DNA of 64,000 nt from Nocardiopsis quinghaiensis (GCF_008638365.1 NZ_VWVU01000003.1:124001-188000); one strand, 5' to 3'; numbered from the stretch's first letter, positions 42,211 to 51,218 are shown. Numbers and translations: made by a program. Notes: generated from the letters alone by a model not told the origin.

Positions 42211-43728
42211 GTGGACCCAGCAGAGGTCCCCCCACCCCTCGCCCTGGTCGATGTCACCAAGTCCTTCGGGAGCGTCAGGGCCCTGCGGGGGCTGTCCCTG
42301 GAACTGCGCTCCGGAGAGATCCACGCGATGGTCGGCGAGAACGGGGCGGGCAAATCCACCCTGGTCAAGGTCATCGCAGGGGTGCACCGACCTGACGGCG
42401 GGCAGGTGTTGGTGGACGGACGTCCCACCGAGTTCGCCGCACCCGTGGACGCCCAGCGCGCCGGGGTCGCGGTCATCTACCAGGAACCCACCCTGTTCCC
42501 CGACCTGTCGGTGGCCGAGAACATCTTCGTCGGCCGCCAGCCCCGCACCCGCCTGCGCACCATCGACCGCGGGCGGATGCGCCGGGACACCGAGGAGGTC
42601 TTCACACGCCTGGGGGTCCACATGGACCCCGACCGCCCCGCGCGCGGACTCTCCATCGCCGACCAGCAGCTCGTGGAGATCGCCAAGGCCCTCACCCGCC
42701 AGGCGCGGGTACTGGTCATGGACGAGCCCACCGCCGCCCTGTCCGGCGTGGAGGCCGAGCGCCTGTTCACCGTGGCCCGCACACTGCGCGACTCCGGGGC
42801 GGCGCTGCTGTTCATCTCCCACCGCTTCGACGAGGTCTTCTCGCTGTGCGACCGCATCACCGTGGTCCGCGACGGCGCGTTCGTCTCCTGCGATCCCACC
42901 ACGGAGCTGGACGTGGACACCGTCGTGCGGCGCATGGTCGGCCGCGATGTCAGCAGCCTCTACCCCAAGGAGGACGCCGAACACGGCGAGACCGTACTGG
43001 AGGTCGACGGCCTGACCCGCCACGGTGTGTTCGCCGACGTGTCCTTCGAGGTGCGCGCGGGGGAGATCGTCGCCCTGGCCGGACTGGTCGGAGCCGGACG
43101 CAGCGAGGTCATCCGCGCCGTGTTCGGCGTGGACCGCTACGACGCCGGCACCGTGCGCGTGGAGGGCAGGCCCCTGCCCCCGGGAAGGCCCAAGGCCGCC
43201 ATGGACGCCGGAGTCGCCCTGGTGCCCGAGGACCGCCGCCAGCAGGGCCTGGTCATGGAGTCCTCCATCGAGCGCAACGCCACCGCCACCCGCCGAGGAC
43301 CGCTCAGCAGGCTCGGACTGCTGCGCCGGCGAACCGAACGCGACTCCGCCCGCGAGTGGGGCGAGCGCCTCAACCTCAAGTTCGGCGGGCTCACCGACTC
43401 GGTCTCCACCCTCTCCGGCGGCAACCAGCAGAAGGTCGTCCTGGCCAAGTGGCTCTCCACCGAGCCCCGCGTGCTGTTCGTGGACGAGCCCACGCGCGGC
43501 ATCGACGTGGGCACCAAGGCCGAGGTCCACCGCCTGCTCTCCACCCTGGCGGGTCAGGGGCTGGCCATCGTCATGGTCTCCAGCGAACTCCCCGAGGTCC
43601 TGGGGATGGCCGACCGGGTCCTGGTCATGCACGAGGGCCGGGTCACCGCCGAACTCGACCGCGACGAGGCCGACGAGGAGTCGGTCATGTACGCGGCCAC
43701 CGGACAGCGACCGAGCGAGGCCGCCTGA
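42211..43728 (+). CDS. Sugar ABC transporter ATP-binding protein (RbsA/RhaT type)
   Basis: 505 residues from a GTG with GAGAAGGAGG upstream. There are two nucleotide-binding domains: the first has Walker A GENGAGKST (42-50), Q-loop region YQEPTLF and VLVMDEPTAAL; the second has the degenerate GLVGAGRSEV P-loop, LSGGNQQKVVLAKWL and VLFVDEPTRGI, as in CUT2 importers. It energises uptake of a monosaccharide, probably L-rhamnose given the mutarotase downstream. Its stop and the permease start overlap (TGATG). Confidence 0.93.
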   Translation: MDPAEVPPPLALVDVTKSFGSVRALRGLSLELRSGEIHAMVGENGAGKSTLVKVIAGVHRPDGGQVLVDGRPTEFAAPVDAQRAGVAVIYQEPTLFPDLSVAENIFVGRQPRTRLRTIDRGRMRRDTEEVFTRLGVHMDPDRPARGLSIADQQLVEIAKALTRQARVLVMDEPTAALSGVEAERLFTVARTLRDSGAALLFISHRFDEVFSLCDRITVVRDGAFVSCDPTTELDVDTVVRRMVGRDVSSLYPKEDAEHGETVLEVDGLTRHGVFADVSFEVRAGEIVALAGLVGAGRSEVIRAVFGVDRYDAGTVRVEGRPLPPGRPKAAMDAGVALVPEDRRQQGLVMESSIERNATATRRGPLSRLGLLRRRTERDSAREWGERLNLKFGGLTDSVSTLSGGNQQKVVLAKWLSTEPRVLFVDEPTRGIDVGTKAEVHRLLSTLAGQGLAIVMVSSELPEVLGMADRVLVMHEGRVTAELDRDEADEESVMYAATGQRPSEAA

Positions 43729-44777
43729 TGAACGCACCCAGCGCCGCCCCCGAAGCCTCCACCGCAGGGGCACCGCCCCGGGCCGAGGGCCGTCCCGCGC
43801 GCGGCCAGCGCCAGTTCCGCGAACTCGGCGTGCTCCTGGCCGTGGCGATCCTCATCTTCGCCACCTGGCTGTACAACCCGGGGTTCCTGTCCAGCCAGGG
43901 CGTACACGACCTGTTCCTGGGCGCCACCGTCCTGTCCGTCCTCGCCGTCGGCCAGGCCCTGGTCCTCATCACCAGGAACGTCGACCTGTCGGTCGGCTCG
44001 GTGATGGGGCTGTCGGCCTTCGGCACCGGCATCCTCTTCGTGACCTTCCCCGGCCTGCCCGTCCCCGTCGTCATGCTCGCCGGTGTCCTCATCGGCCTGG
44101 TGTGCGGGCTGCTCAACGGCCTGCTGGTCACCACCGCCCGGGTTCCCGCCCTCGTCGTCACCCTGGGCACCCTGTACGCCTACCGCGGCCTCAACCACTG
44201 GTGGGCCGACGGCGGACAGGTCAACGCCCACGACATGCCCGACGCCTTCCTGCTCCTGGGCAGCTTCAGCGTCCTCGGGGTGCCGCTGCCCGCCGCGATC
44301 GCCATCGCGGTGGTCGCCGCGGTGGGCTTCTACCTCGCCCGCTACCGCTCGGGACGGGAGCTGTACGCGATCGGCTCCAACGCCGACGCGGCACGGCTTT
44401 CGGGCATCCCCGCGGCGCGCCGCGTCGCCCTGGCCTTCGCCGCCAACGGCGCCCTGGCCGGGCTGGCCGGGGTGCTGTTCGCCGCCCGCTACGGCACCGT
44501 CGACTCCACCGTGGGCACCGGCATGGAACTGCAGGTCGTCGCCGCGGCCGTGGTCGGCGGTGTGGCCATCGCGGGCGGCGTGGGCACCGTCTACGGCGCC
44601 GCGCTCGGCGCGGTCCTGCTCACCACCATCACCGCCGCCCTGCCCATCTGGCAGATCAACCAGTTCTGGCACCAGGCCGTGGTGGGCGCGCTCATCCTGG
44701 CCGCCATCGGCCTGGACCGGCTGCTCGCGCTGCGTACGGCGCGCAAGCTTCGAGGAGGAGGTGCCCGTGGCGCCTGA
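43728..44777 (+). CDS. Sugar ABC transporter permease (CUT2)
   Basis: 349 residues. After a 30-residue disordered tail come about nine to ten membrane segments with the family signatures ITRNVDLSVGSVMGLSAFG and YAIGSNADAARLSGIP. It is the first of two unequal permeases, an arrangement seen in rhamnose-type (RhaPQ) importers rather than ribose importers, which use one permease. Its start overlaps the ATPase stop, and the next permease starts inside its last 11 bases. Confidence 0.92.
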   Translation: MNAPSAAPEASTAGAPPRAEGRPARGQRQFRELGVLLAVAILIFATWLYNPGFLSSQGVHDLFLGATVLSVLAVGQALVLITRNVDLSVGSVMGLSAFGTGILFVTFPGLPVPVVMLAGVLIGLVCGLLNGLLVTTARVPALVVTLGTLYAYRGLNHWWADGGQVNAHDMPDAFLLLGSFSVLGVPLPAAIAIAVVAAVGFYLARYRSGRELYAIGSNADAARLSGIPAARRVALAFAANGALAGLAGVLFAARYGTVDSTVGTGMELQVVAAAVVGGVAIAGGVGTVYGAALGAVLLTTITAALPIWQINQFWHQAVVGALILAAIGLDRLLALRTARKLRGGGARGA

Positions 44778-45885
44778 ACCCACCGTCACCGCACCCGTCC
44801 CGGACCGGGCCCCCGAGGGCGCCCCGGCTCCGGCCGGGCAGCGACCCGCCCCCCGGATCCGGTCGCTGCTGTCGGCCCGGGAGACTCCGGTCGTGGGCGC
44901 GCTCATCGTCACCCTGCTGGGCGCCGGCCTGTTCGTGGACATGTTCGCCACCGGACGCAACATCGACTTCCTGGTGCTGAGCGTGGCGGCCATCGCCCTG
45001 ATGGCCCTGCCGATGACGCTCATCGTCATCACCAGTGAGATCGACCTGTCGGTGGCCAGCACCCTGGCTCTGAGCAGCGCCACCCTGGGCGTGCTCTGGG
45101 AGTCCGGAGTACCCATCGAGACGGCGCTGTGGATCTGCCTGGCCGTCGGCGCGGTCCTGGGAGCCTTCAACGGGTTCCTGGTCACCGTGTGCGGACTGCC
45201 GTCCCTGGCCGTGACCATCGGCACCATGGCCCTGTACCGGGGCCTGGCCTACGTGCTGCTGGGCGACCGGGCCGTGGCCAGCTACCCCCGGGGCTGGGTC
45301 AGCGGTGTCCGCGCGCCCTTCCTGGGAATCGAGGGCCTGCCGTGGATCGCCGTGGCGATCCTGCTCCTGGCCGTGCTCTTCGGGGTGCTGCTGCACGCCA
45401 CCGCCTTCGGCCGGTCCCTGTTCGACATCGGCAACAACGACGAGGCCGCCCGCTTCACCGGGGTGTCGGTGCGCTGGACCAAGTTCTGGCTGTTCACGCT
45501 CAGCGGCGTGGTCGCCTCCGGCGCCGGGGTCTTCTGGACCCTGCAGTACGGCACCTCGCGCGCCGACACCGCCTTCGGCCTGGAGCTGCAGGTGGTGGCC
45601 GCCGTCCTGCTCGGCGGCGTGTCCATCTTCGGCGGGATCGGCTCGATCCTCGGCGTGATGTGCGGCGTGGTGCTGCTCGGCGCCATCCGCAACGCCCTGC
45701 AGCTGTTCGGCATCAGCAGCGAGGTCCTGCAGATCGTCACCGGCCTGATCCTCATCGCCTCCGTCGTCACCCCCAACCTCGTGGCCCGGGTGCGCGCCAG
45801 CCGCGCGTCCACCCCGGGTCCGGACCCAGTACCGGCGTCCGCGTCATTTTCCGCGTCCGCCCCCACCAAGGGAGAAGCACCATGA
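44767..45885 (+). CDS. Sugar ABC transporter permease (CUT2), second subunit
   Basis: 372 residues from the GTG at 44767, with GAGGAGGA seven bases upstream; a GTG at 44761 is the alternative. Signatures are ITSEIDLSVASTLALSSATL and FDIGNNDEAARFTGVSV. It carries disordered tails at both ends. It partners with the permease just upstream and overlaps the binding-protein start by 4 bases. Confidence 0.92.
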   Translation: MAPEPTVTAPVPDRAPEGAPAPAGQRPAPRIRSLLSARETPVVGALIVTLLGAGLFVDMFATGRNIDFLVLSVAAIALMALPMTLIVITSEIDLSVASTLALSSATLGVLWESGVPIETALWICLAVGAVLGAFNGFLVTVCGLPSLAVTIGTMALYRGLAYVLLGDRAVASYPRGWVSGVRAPFLGIEGLPWIAVAILLLAVLFGVLLHATAFGRSLFDIGNNDEAARFTGVSVRWTKFWLFTLSGVVASGAGVFWTLQYGTSRADTAFGLELQVVAAVLLGGVSIFGGIGSILGVMCGVVLLGAIRNALQLFGISSEVLQIVTGLILIASVVTPNLVARVRASRASTPGPDPVPASASFSASAPTKGEAP

Positions 45886-46946
45886 CTGAGCCCCGTCCAC
45901 GCCACCTGCTCCTGGCAGCGTCCGCGTTCGCCGTGCTGATGACCGCCGCCTGTGGCGGCACCACCATCGACGACGCCGAGGAGGAGGAGAACTCGGGTCC
46001 GACCGGCACCGCCGACCCGGACGCCGAGATTCCCGAGGGCCTCAAGATCGACTTCCTGCCCAAGCAGCTCAACAACCCCTACTCCGACATCGTCAACGCG
46101 GGCGGCGCCAACGCCGTCGAGGAGCTGAACGGCGAGTTCACCGAGCGGGGCGGCACCGAGCCCACCGCCGACTCGCAGGTGGAGTACATCAACGCCGCCA
46201 GCCAGGCGGGCAGCGACGTCATCGTCATCGCCGCCAACGACCCCGACGCGGTGTGCCCCTCGCTCGACCAGGCCAGGGACAACGGCGCCGCCATCGTCGG
46301 CTACGACTCCGACGCCAACTGCACCGACATCTTCGTCAACCAGTCCTCCGACGAGCTGATCGGCCGCACGCTGGTGGAGATGATCTCCGAGCAGATCGGC
46401 GGGGAGGGCACGTTCGCCATCCTGTCGGCCACCCCCAACGCGACCAACCAGAACTCCTGGATCGCCGCGATGGAGGAGGTGCTGACCGAGGAGGAGTACG
46501 CAGACCTGGAACTGGTCGACACCGTCTACGGCAACGACGACGACCTGCAGTCCTTCCAGGAGATGCAGGGCCTGATGCAGTCCCACCCCGACCTGGACGG
46601 CGTGGTCTCGCCGACCACCGTGGGCATCGCCGCGGCGGCGCGCTACATCAGCGACTCCGAGTACAAGGGTGAGGTCGCCATCACCGGCCTGGGCACCCCC
46701 AACCAGATGCGCGAGTTCGTGAAGGACGACACGGTCGAGGCGTTCGCGCTGTGGAACCCCGAGGAGCTGGGCTACCTGGCCGGATACGCCGGTGCCTCGC
46801 TCAAGGCCGGACGCATCACCGGTGCCGAGGGTGAGTCCTTCACCGCCGGTGACCTGGGCGAGTTCATCGTCGAGGAGGACGGGGAGATCGTGCTCGGCCC
46901 GCCGACGGTCTTCGACGCCGACAACATCGACGACTTCGACTTCTGA
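45882..46946 (+). CDS. Sugar-binding lipoprotein (RhaS-like)
   Basis: 354 residues with a lipoprotein signal ending LMTAACGG (Cys24) and an acidic linker. The mature part is a family 4 periplasmic-binding protein (IDFLPKQLNNPYSDIVNAGG, DVIVIAANDPDAVCPSLDQA, YLAGYAGASLKAG). It resembles rhamnose-binding RhaS proteins more than ribose-binding RbsB, notably in LPKQLNNPY. It is the extracellular receptor of the importer. Confidence 0.9.
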   Translation: MTEPRPRHLLLAASAFAVLMTAACGGTTIDDAEEEENSGPTGTADPDAEIPEGLKIDFLPKQLNNPYSDIVNAGGANAVEELNGEFTERGGTEPTADSQVEYINAASQAGSDVIVIAANDPDAVCPSLDQARDNGAAIVGYDSDANCTDIFVNQSSDELIGRTLVEMISEQIGGEGTFAILSATPNATNQNSWIAAMEEVLTEEEYADLELVDTVYGNDDDLQSFQEMQGLMQSHPDLDGVVSPTTVGIAAAARYISDSEYKGEVAITGLGTPNQMREFVKDDTVEAFALWNPEELGYLAGYAGASLKAGRITGAEGESFTAGDLGEFIVEEDGEIVLGPPTVFDADNIDDFDF

Positions 46947-46988
46947 TCCGGTCGTCCCGGGGCCGGCGTGTACGGCCCTGACGCGTTC

Positions 46989-47020
46989 GGGGCGGGCCGG
47001 GGGACACCCCCGCCCGCCCC
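46989..47020 (+). terminator. Strong hairpin between binding protein and mutarotase
   Basis: GGGGCGGGCCGGGGG and CCCCCGCCCGCCCC pair with one bulged base around ACA. It may terminate or attenuate the operon so that the downstream genes are expressed less or from their own promoter. Confidence 0.6.
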
Positions 47021-47113
47021 TGTCCGTATGAGTACGTATCGCTCTACATGCCTTCGACCCGGTCCGTAGTTCTCTGACCGGTTTCGACCGCTCGATGTGA
47101 CAGGAGGACGCCC

Positions 47114-47431
47114 GTGCAGCGCGTCTGCTTCATCCTCAAGGTCCGCAAGGAACGCCTCGCCGAGTACCGGGAGCGCCACGCCGAGGTCTGGCCGGAGATG
47201 CGCGAGGCCCTCAGCGCCACCGGCTGGCACAACTACTCGCTGTTCTGCACCGAGGAGGGCATGGTCGTCGGCTACCTGGAGACCGAGGACTTCGACCGCG
47301 CCCGCGAGGAGATGGCCAGGACCGAGGTCAACGCCCGCTGGCAGGCCGAGATGGCGCCCTTCTTCGAGAACCTGCCCGGCCGCCCGGACGAGGGCATGGT
47401 CCCGCTGACCGAGATCTTCCACCTGGCCTGA
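47114..47431 (+). CDS. rhaM: L-rhamnose mutarotase
   Basis: 105 residues from a GTG with CAGGAGGA upstream. It matches the RhaM family along its length: MQRVCFILKVRKERLAEYRE, catalytic His22 in RHAEVWPEM, WHNYSLF, and the C-terminal PLTEIFHL. RhaM interconverts the alpha and beta anomers of L-rhamnose so that it can be used by the isomerase. It is the strongest indicator that the importer upstream carries rhamnose. It is followed 26 bases later by the BNR_4 enzyme gene. Confidence 0.93.
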   Translation: MQRVCFILKVRKERLAEYRERHAEVWPEMREALSATGWHNYSLFCTEEGMVVGYLETEDFDRAREEMARTEVNARWQAEMAPFFENLPGRPDEGMVPLTEIFHLA

Positions 47432-47456
47432 CCCCCCCACCGGAGAGGTACCCCCC

Positions 47457-48932
47457 TTGCCCCCCACCCCCCGATCACCGCTGCGCACCCTGACCACCAC
47501 CGTGCCCGGCGCGCTGGCGCTGGCACTGTCCACCGCACTCGTCGGACCGGCCGCCGCCACCGCCGCCACACCGACCGACACGGTCGCCGTGGCCGACGCG
47601 CCCTCGGCCACACCCCTGGGCAGCCGGACCCTGGACGAGAACGCCCTGTACTTCGTCTCGTACGACGGCCTGGTCAACAACGGCTCCTACCAGCAGTCGG
47701 GCATCCTCACCCACGGCGGCTTCCAGTACGCCGCCTGGTACACCGGGGACCGCCACGCCGTCCTCGCGCGCCGCTCCCTCGACGGCGGCGGAGACGGCGA
47801 GTGGCGGACCGTCCGGCTGCCGCACCGGCTCACGGTCGACGACTCGCACAACTCCATCTCCCTGGGCGTCTCCGCCGAGGACGGACGCCTGCACGTGGGC
47901 ATGGACACCCACAACACCCCGGTCTTCTACACGAGATCGGCCCCCGGCCTGGCCACGGGCGAGGCGTCCTGGAACATCGACTCCTTCGAGCCGATCCAGC
48001 GAGACCTGGCCGGACTGGACATCGGCTCGGTCACCTACCCCCGCTTCGTCCCCACGCCGGAGGGCGGGCTCCAGCTCGCCTACCGCACCGGCGGCTCGGG
48101 TGACGGGACGCAGGAACTCGCCGAGTACTCCGGCGGGGAGTGGACCCATCTGGGCGCCTGGTCCTCGCCGGAGGGGACCTACGAGGCCAACGGGGCGGTG
48201 AGCGACAGCCGCAACATGTACCTGCACGGGATCGGATACGGCGACGACGGGCGGCTGCACGCCTCCTTCACCTGGCGCGAGACCGCGGCCGGCGGGAACA
48301 TCCTCTGCCACCCCGGCGGCCTGTCCAACCACGACACCGGATACGTCTACAGCGACGACGAGGGACGCACCTGGCGCACCGACGACAGTGCCGTGGCCGC
48401 GGTGACCGGGACCCCGCACCGCGTGTCCGTGGGCACCCGCGACCACGTCGTCGACCTCCTGCCGCTGAACTACGCGCTCATGAACCAGGAGTCCCAGGCG
48501 ATCGACTCGGCGGGCAATCCGCACGTGGTCATCAGCTACCGGCCGGGCCGGTTCGGGCACTGCTCGACCGACTTCGTCGAGGACCGCAGGCAGCAGGGCC
48601 GTACCTTCCACCTGCACCAGGACGACGCGGGGACGTGGCACAAGGTGGAACTGCCCGAGCCGTTGAGCGCCTTCGGCCGCTCCCGGCTGGTGTTCACCGC
48701 CGACGACACGGCCTACGTGGTCATGCCCTTCGGCCGGATCCTGGCCGCCGGGGCCGACACCGGATGGAGCGAGTGGACCATGGTCCACGACGGCTCGGAC
48801 ATCGACGCCTTCGGCGAGGTGCTGGTGGACGAGTCCCGGGTGGTTTCGGAAGGGGTGCTGTCCGTCTTCTACCAGGAGGCCGGAACGGGTCCCTCCACAC
48901 CGATCCGGGTGGCCGACTTCCAGCTCGGCTGA
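47457..48932 (+). CDS. Secreted BNR_4 beta-propeller enzyme, rhamnosidase or ulvan lyase type
   Basis: 491 residues from a TTG with GGAGAGG upstream. The signal peptide ends near AAATAATP. The mature protein shows the BNR_4 pattern: LYFVSYDGLVNNGSYQQSGI, DDSHNSISLGVSAEDGRLHV, YLHGIGYGDDGRLHASFTWR and DSAGNPHVVISYRPGRFGHC. The family includes GH145 alpha-L-rhamnosidases and PL24/PL25 ulvan lyases, which are seven-bladed propellers. Its place next to rhaM favours an enzyme acting on rhamnose-uronic acid linkages. Exact class and catalytic residues could not be settled by eye. Confidence 0.82.
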   Translation: MPPTPRSPLRTLTTTVPGALALALSTALVGPAAATAATPTDTVAVADAPSATPLGSRTLDENALYFVSYDGLVNNGSYQQSGILTHGGFQYAAWYTGDRHAVLARRSLDGGGDGEWRTVRLPHRLTVDDSHNSISLGVSAEDGRLHVGMDTHNTPVFYTRSAPGLATGEASWNIDSFEPIQRDLAGLDIGSVTYPRFVPTPEGGLQLAYRTGGSGDGTQELAEYSGGEWTHLGAWSSPEGTYEANGAVSDSRNMYLHGIGYGDDGRLHASFTWRETAAGGNILCHPGGLSNHDTGYVYSDDEGRTWRTDDSAVAAVTGTPHRVSVGTRDHVVDLLPLNYALMNQESQAIDSAGNPHVVISYRPGRFGHCSTDFVEDRRQQGRTFHLHQDDAGTWHKVELPEPLSAFGRSRLVFTADDTAYVVMPFGRILAAGADTGWSEWTMVHDGSDIDAFGEVLVDESRVVSEGVLSVFYQEAGTGPSTPIRVADFQLG

Positions 48933-48957
48933 CCGGCGCGTGGTGGAGGGGCGTCGC

Positions 48958-49608
48958 TCACTCGGCGGGCAGGTCCACGCGGATCTCCCCGCCCAGGGAC
49001 GCCCCGCCCTCCAGACGCAGGTCGTCGCCGCTCCAGAACCGCCCCGGGTCGTAGTATCCGGGGCGGTTCCCGCCGGGCAGCAGACCCATCGCCTCGTAGG
49101 TCAGGGCGATGACCTCCGCGCAGTAGGTGGTCTCCAGGGCGCGCTCGCGCGAACGGGACCCGAAGGGCAGGCGCCGCAGGGGCAGGCGTCCGCGCGCCCA
49201 GCGGGCGGCCAGCTGGGCGGTGGAGGGGAAGGAGGTGCCGTCGAGCCGTGCGACGGTGCGCAGCGCCGCGTCCTCCATCGGCGCGTCCGCCTCGGGGTCG
49301 AGCTGGCGCAGCCAGCCGCGCTGACCGTACCTGCGGCCCCAGACCATGACGGCGTCGCGCAGGTCGTGCAGCTGCACACCGCGCTGGTGCCTTCCGGCCC
49401 ACACGTCGGGCAGGGACCGGCCGAGTTCGGCGTGCCACATGAGCGGCGGCAGGTCGTCGACCACGATGGACATGCCGACGTGGTTGACGGGGCTGTTGGT
49501 GGTGATCTGGATGGCGCGGTCCGCCGCGCTGGTGCCTCGAAAGACCCAGAGGTCGCCGGTCCGGGTGAGGTCCAGCGCCTCGCTCAGGGACATGCTCGTT
49601 TCTGCCAC
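48958..49608 (-). CDS. NlpC/YiiX-like papain-fold protein
   Basis: 216 residues from the GTG at 49606-49608; an ATG at 49593 is possible, but neither has a ribosome-binding site and the GTG fits a leaderless start. The catalytic histidine is likely in NHVGMSIVVDD (His43) and the cysteine in TTYCAEVIALTYEAMGLL (Cys163), the permuted order of YiiX-like peptidases or amidases. There is no signal peptide. It shares an overlapping promoter with the divergent small membrane protein and is convergent with the BNR_4 gene. Confidence 0.72.
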   Translation of the reverse strand: MAETSMSLSEALDLTRTGDLWVFRGTSAADRAIQITTNSPVNHVGMSIVVDDLPPLMWHAELGRSLPDVWAGRHQRGVQLHDLRDAVMVWGRRYGQRGWLRQLDPEADAPMEDAALRTVARLDGTSFPSTAQLAARWARGRLPLRRLPFGSRSRERALETTYCAEVIALTYEAMGLLPGGNRPGYYDPGRFWSGDDLRLEGGASLGGEIRVDLPAE

Positions 49609-49614
49609 AGCACA

Positions 49615-49621
49615 TAGCCTA
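49615..49621. promoter_or_regulatory. Shared, overlapping -10 elements of two divergent leaderless genes
   Basis: TAGCCTA holds TAGCCT on the plus strand, six bases before the ATG at 49627, and TAGGCT on the minus strand, seven bases before the GTG at 49608. Confidence 0.6.
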
Positions 49622-49626
49622 GGCAC

Positions 49627-49923
49627 ATGCGTTGGTGGAAGGCCCTTGGAGTGGCCGCTTTCGTGGGTGTCGCGGCGACCGGTGCGGTGATCGTCCGGGA
49701 CCAGCGGCAGCGCCGTGCCTACACGCCCGAGCAGGTCAGGGAGCGTCTGCGCGAGCGCGTCGCCCTGGCCGAGGCCTCGGGAGCGGCGCTGCCGACGGAG
49801 GTGGAGGACGATCCCGCGGTGCCCGCGTGGCGCCGCCGCCTGCGCGGTGCGGCCGGGGGAGTGAGAGACTCCGCGGCGGCCGCACTGGGGTGGCTGCGCG
49901 GCCGCGTCGACCACTCGGCCTGA
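49627..49923 (+). CDS. Small single-pass membrane protein, unknown function
   Basis: 98 residues. An N-terminal hydrophobic segment, LGVAAFVGVAATGAVIV, is followed by a basic turn (RDQRQRRAY) and a cytoplasmic helical region with LRERVALAEASG and AWRRRLRGAAGGV. Similar short proteins are common in this group of actinomycetes beside the NlpC-like gene. Six bases separate its start from a TAGCCT -10, so it is probably leaderless. No function can be assigned. Confidence 0.65.
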   Translation: MRWWKALGVAAFVGVAATGAVIVRDQRQRRAYTPEQVRERLRERVALAEASGAALPTEVEDDPAVPAWRRRLRGAAGGVRDSAAAALGWLRGRVDHSA

Positions 49924-49980
49924 GGGCTGCCGCGGAGCGCCCCGGCCGCGTTCGGTTGGGCACCGGGCCCGGCGCGGGGG

Positions 49981-51120
49981 TCAGCGCGCTGACGCCTCGG
50001 CGGGGGAGTCGGCCAGGCGGGGCACCCCCGGCACGGCCAACGGGACGAGCGTGGTGAGGAGCCCGACCACGGCGGCGCCGACCAGTACGGGGCGCGGGCC
50101 GACCGTCTCGGCCAGGGCGCCGGCCACCGCGTAGCCGACCGGTTCGAGCCCGAAGCTGCCCACCTGGTCGACGCTGATCACCACGCTGAGCCGGTCCTGG
50201 GGGACGGCCCGTTGCAGGGCGGTGTACCAGTACACGCCGAAGAGCATGAAGCCCACGCCCGTGACGGTGTAACCGGCCAGCAGCAGCCAGGCGGGCACGG
50301 CCGCGGCCAGCCCCAGCAGGACCAGCGGATAGGCCAGCACCCCCGCCAGGGACACCAGGCCTGGGCGCGCGGGGTTCCAGCGGGCGGCGACCACGACCGG
50401 CAGCAGGGTGAACCCGGGGGCGAGCGTGGCCGGGGTCTGCACGGTGGCCACCGCGATGATCGCCAGCACCCAGGGGCGCCGCACCACCTCGCGGAGTCCG
50501 GCGCGGAAGTTCGCGGTCACCGGTTCCGAGACCCGGTCGGGGCCGGGCGCCTCCTCGCGGACGCACAGCATCGCGGCGGCGCCGGCGGCGAAGGCGCCCG
50601 CGACGATCAGGAAGACCGTCCGCGCGTCCAGGGCGGCGAGCAGTACCCCGGCCGCCGCGGGACCGGTGACACCCATGGTGCGTCCCATGATGTTGCGCAG
50701 CGCGTTGGCCTCCTGGAGGTGCTCACCGGGGACCAGCAGCGGTATGGCCGACCCGGCGGCGGGTTCGCTCACGGAGCCGGCGGCGCCGCTGAGCAGCGCC
50801 AGGCCGAGGAGCCAGGCGGCCGCGTCGGGGCCGAGGGCGAAGCCGAGCATGACCGAGACCTGGACCAGGCCGTCGGCGGCCAGCGCGGTGGACTTGCGGA
50901 CCTTGCTGAGCAGGGCGCCCGAGAACAGGGCGAACAGGGAACCCGCGGCACCGCGCGTGCCCAGGACCAGGCCGAGGACGAGGGGTCCGTGCTCGACCAG
51001 GACCAGGCCCACCATGGCGACGGGGAGCATCTCCGAGCCGAGTTCGCCGGCGCCCCTGCCGCCGAGGAGGAACCGGTACCCCCGGTGACGTAGAGATGGG
51101 GGTAGGGCACGCGGACCGAT
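49981..51120 (-). CDS. MFS transporter, start codon uncertain (possible AUC)
   Basis: The certain part, from ATG 51028-51030 to 49981, encodes 349 residues with the first helix at its very end (MLPVAMVGLVLVEHG), which is too short. The same frame continues upstream with typical exporter sequence (RHRGYRFLLGGRGAGELGSE) but has no ATG, GTG, TTG or CTG before a stop near 51283. A strong GGAGGAGG sits five bases before an ATC at 51118-51120, so an AUC start (379 residues) is proposed; an indel is the alternative. The protein has about 11-12 membrane segments. It is divergent from the type II thioesterase gene. Confidence 0.7.
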   Translation of the reverse strand: MGPRALPPSLRHRGYRFLLGGRGAGELGSEMLPVAMVGLVLVEHGPLVLGLVLGTRGAAGSLFALFSGALLSKVRKSTALAADGLVQVSVMLGFALGPDAAAWLLGLALLSGAAGSVSEPAAGSAIPLLVPGEHLQEANALRNIMGRTMGVTGPAAAGVLLAALDARTVFLIVAGAFAAGAAAMLCVREEAPGPDRVSEPVTANFRAGLREVVRRPWVLAIIAVATVQTPATLAPGFTLLPVVVAARWNPARPGLVSLAGVLAYPLVLLGLAAAVPAWLLLAGYTVTGVGFMLFGVYWYTALQRAVPQDRLSVVISVDQVGSFGLEPVGYAVAGALAETVGPRPVLVGAAVVGLLTTLVPLAVPGVPRLADSPAEASAR

Positions 51121-51218
51121 CGGGGCCTCCTCCGGGGGTGGAACGCCTCCAGTGTGCCGGGGCGCCGCCGGTGCGGCGAATGGTTTTCCCGGTGCGGGAC
51201 CGGGCCGGAGACCGTTGT

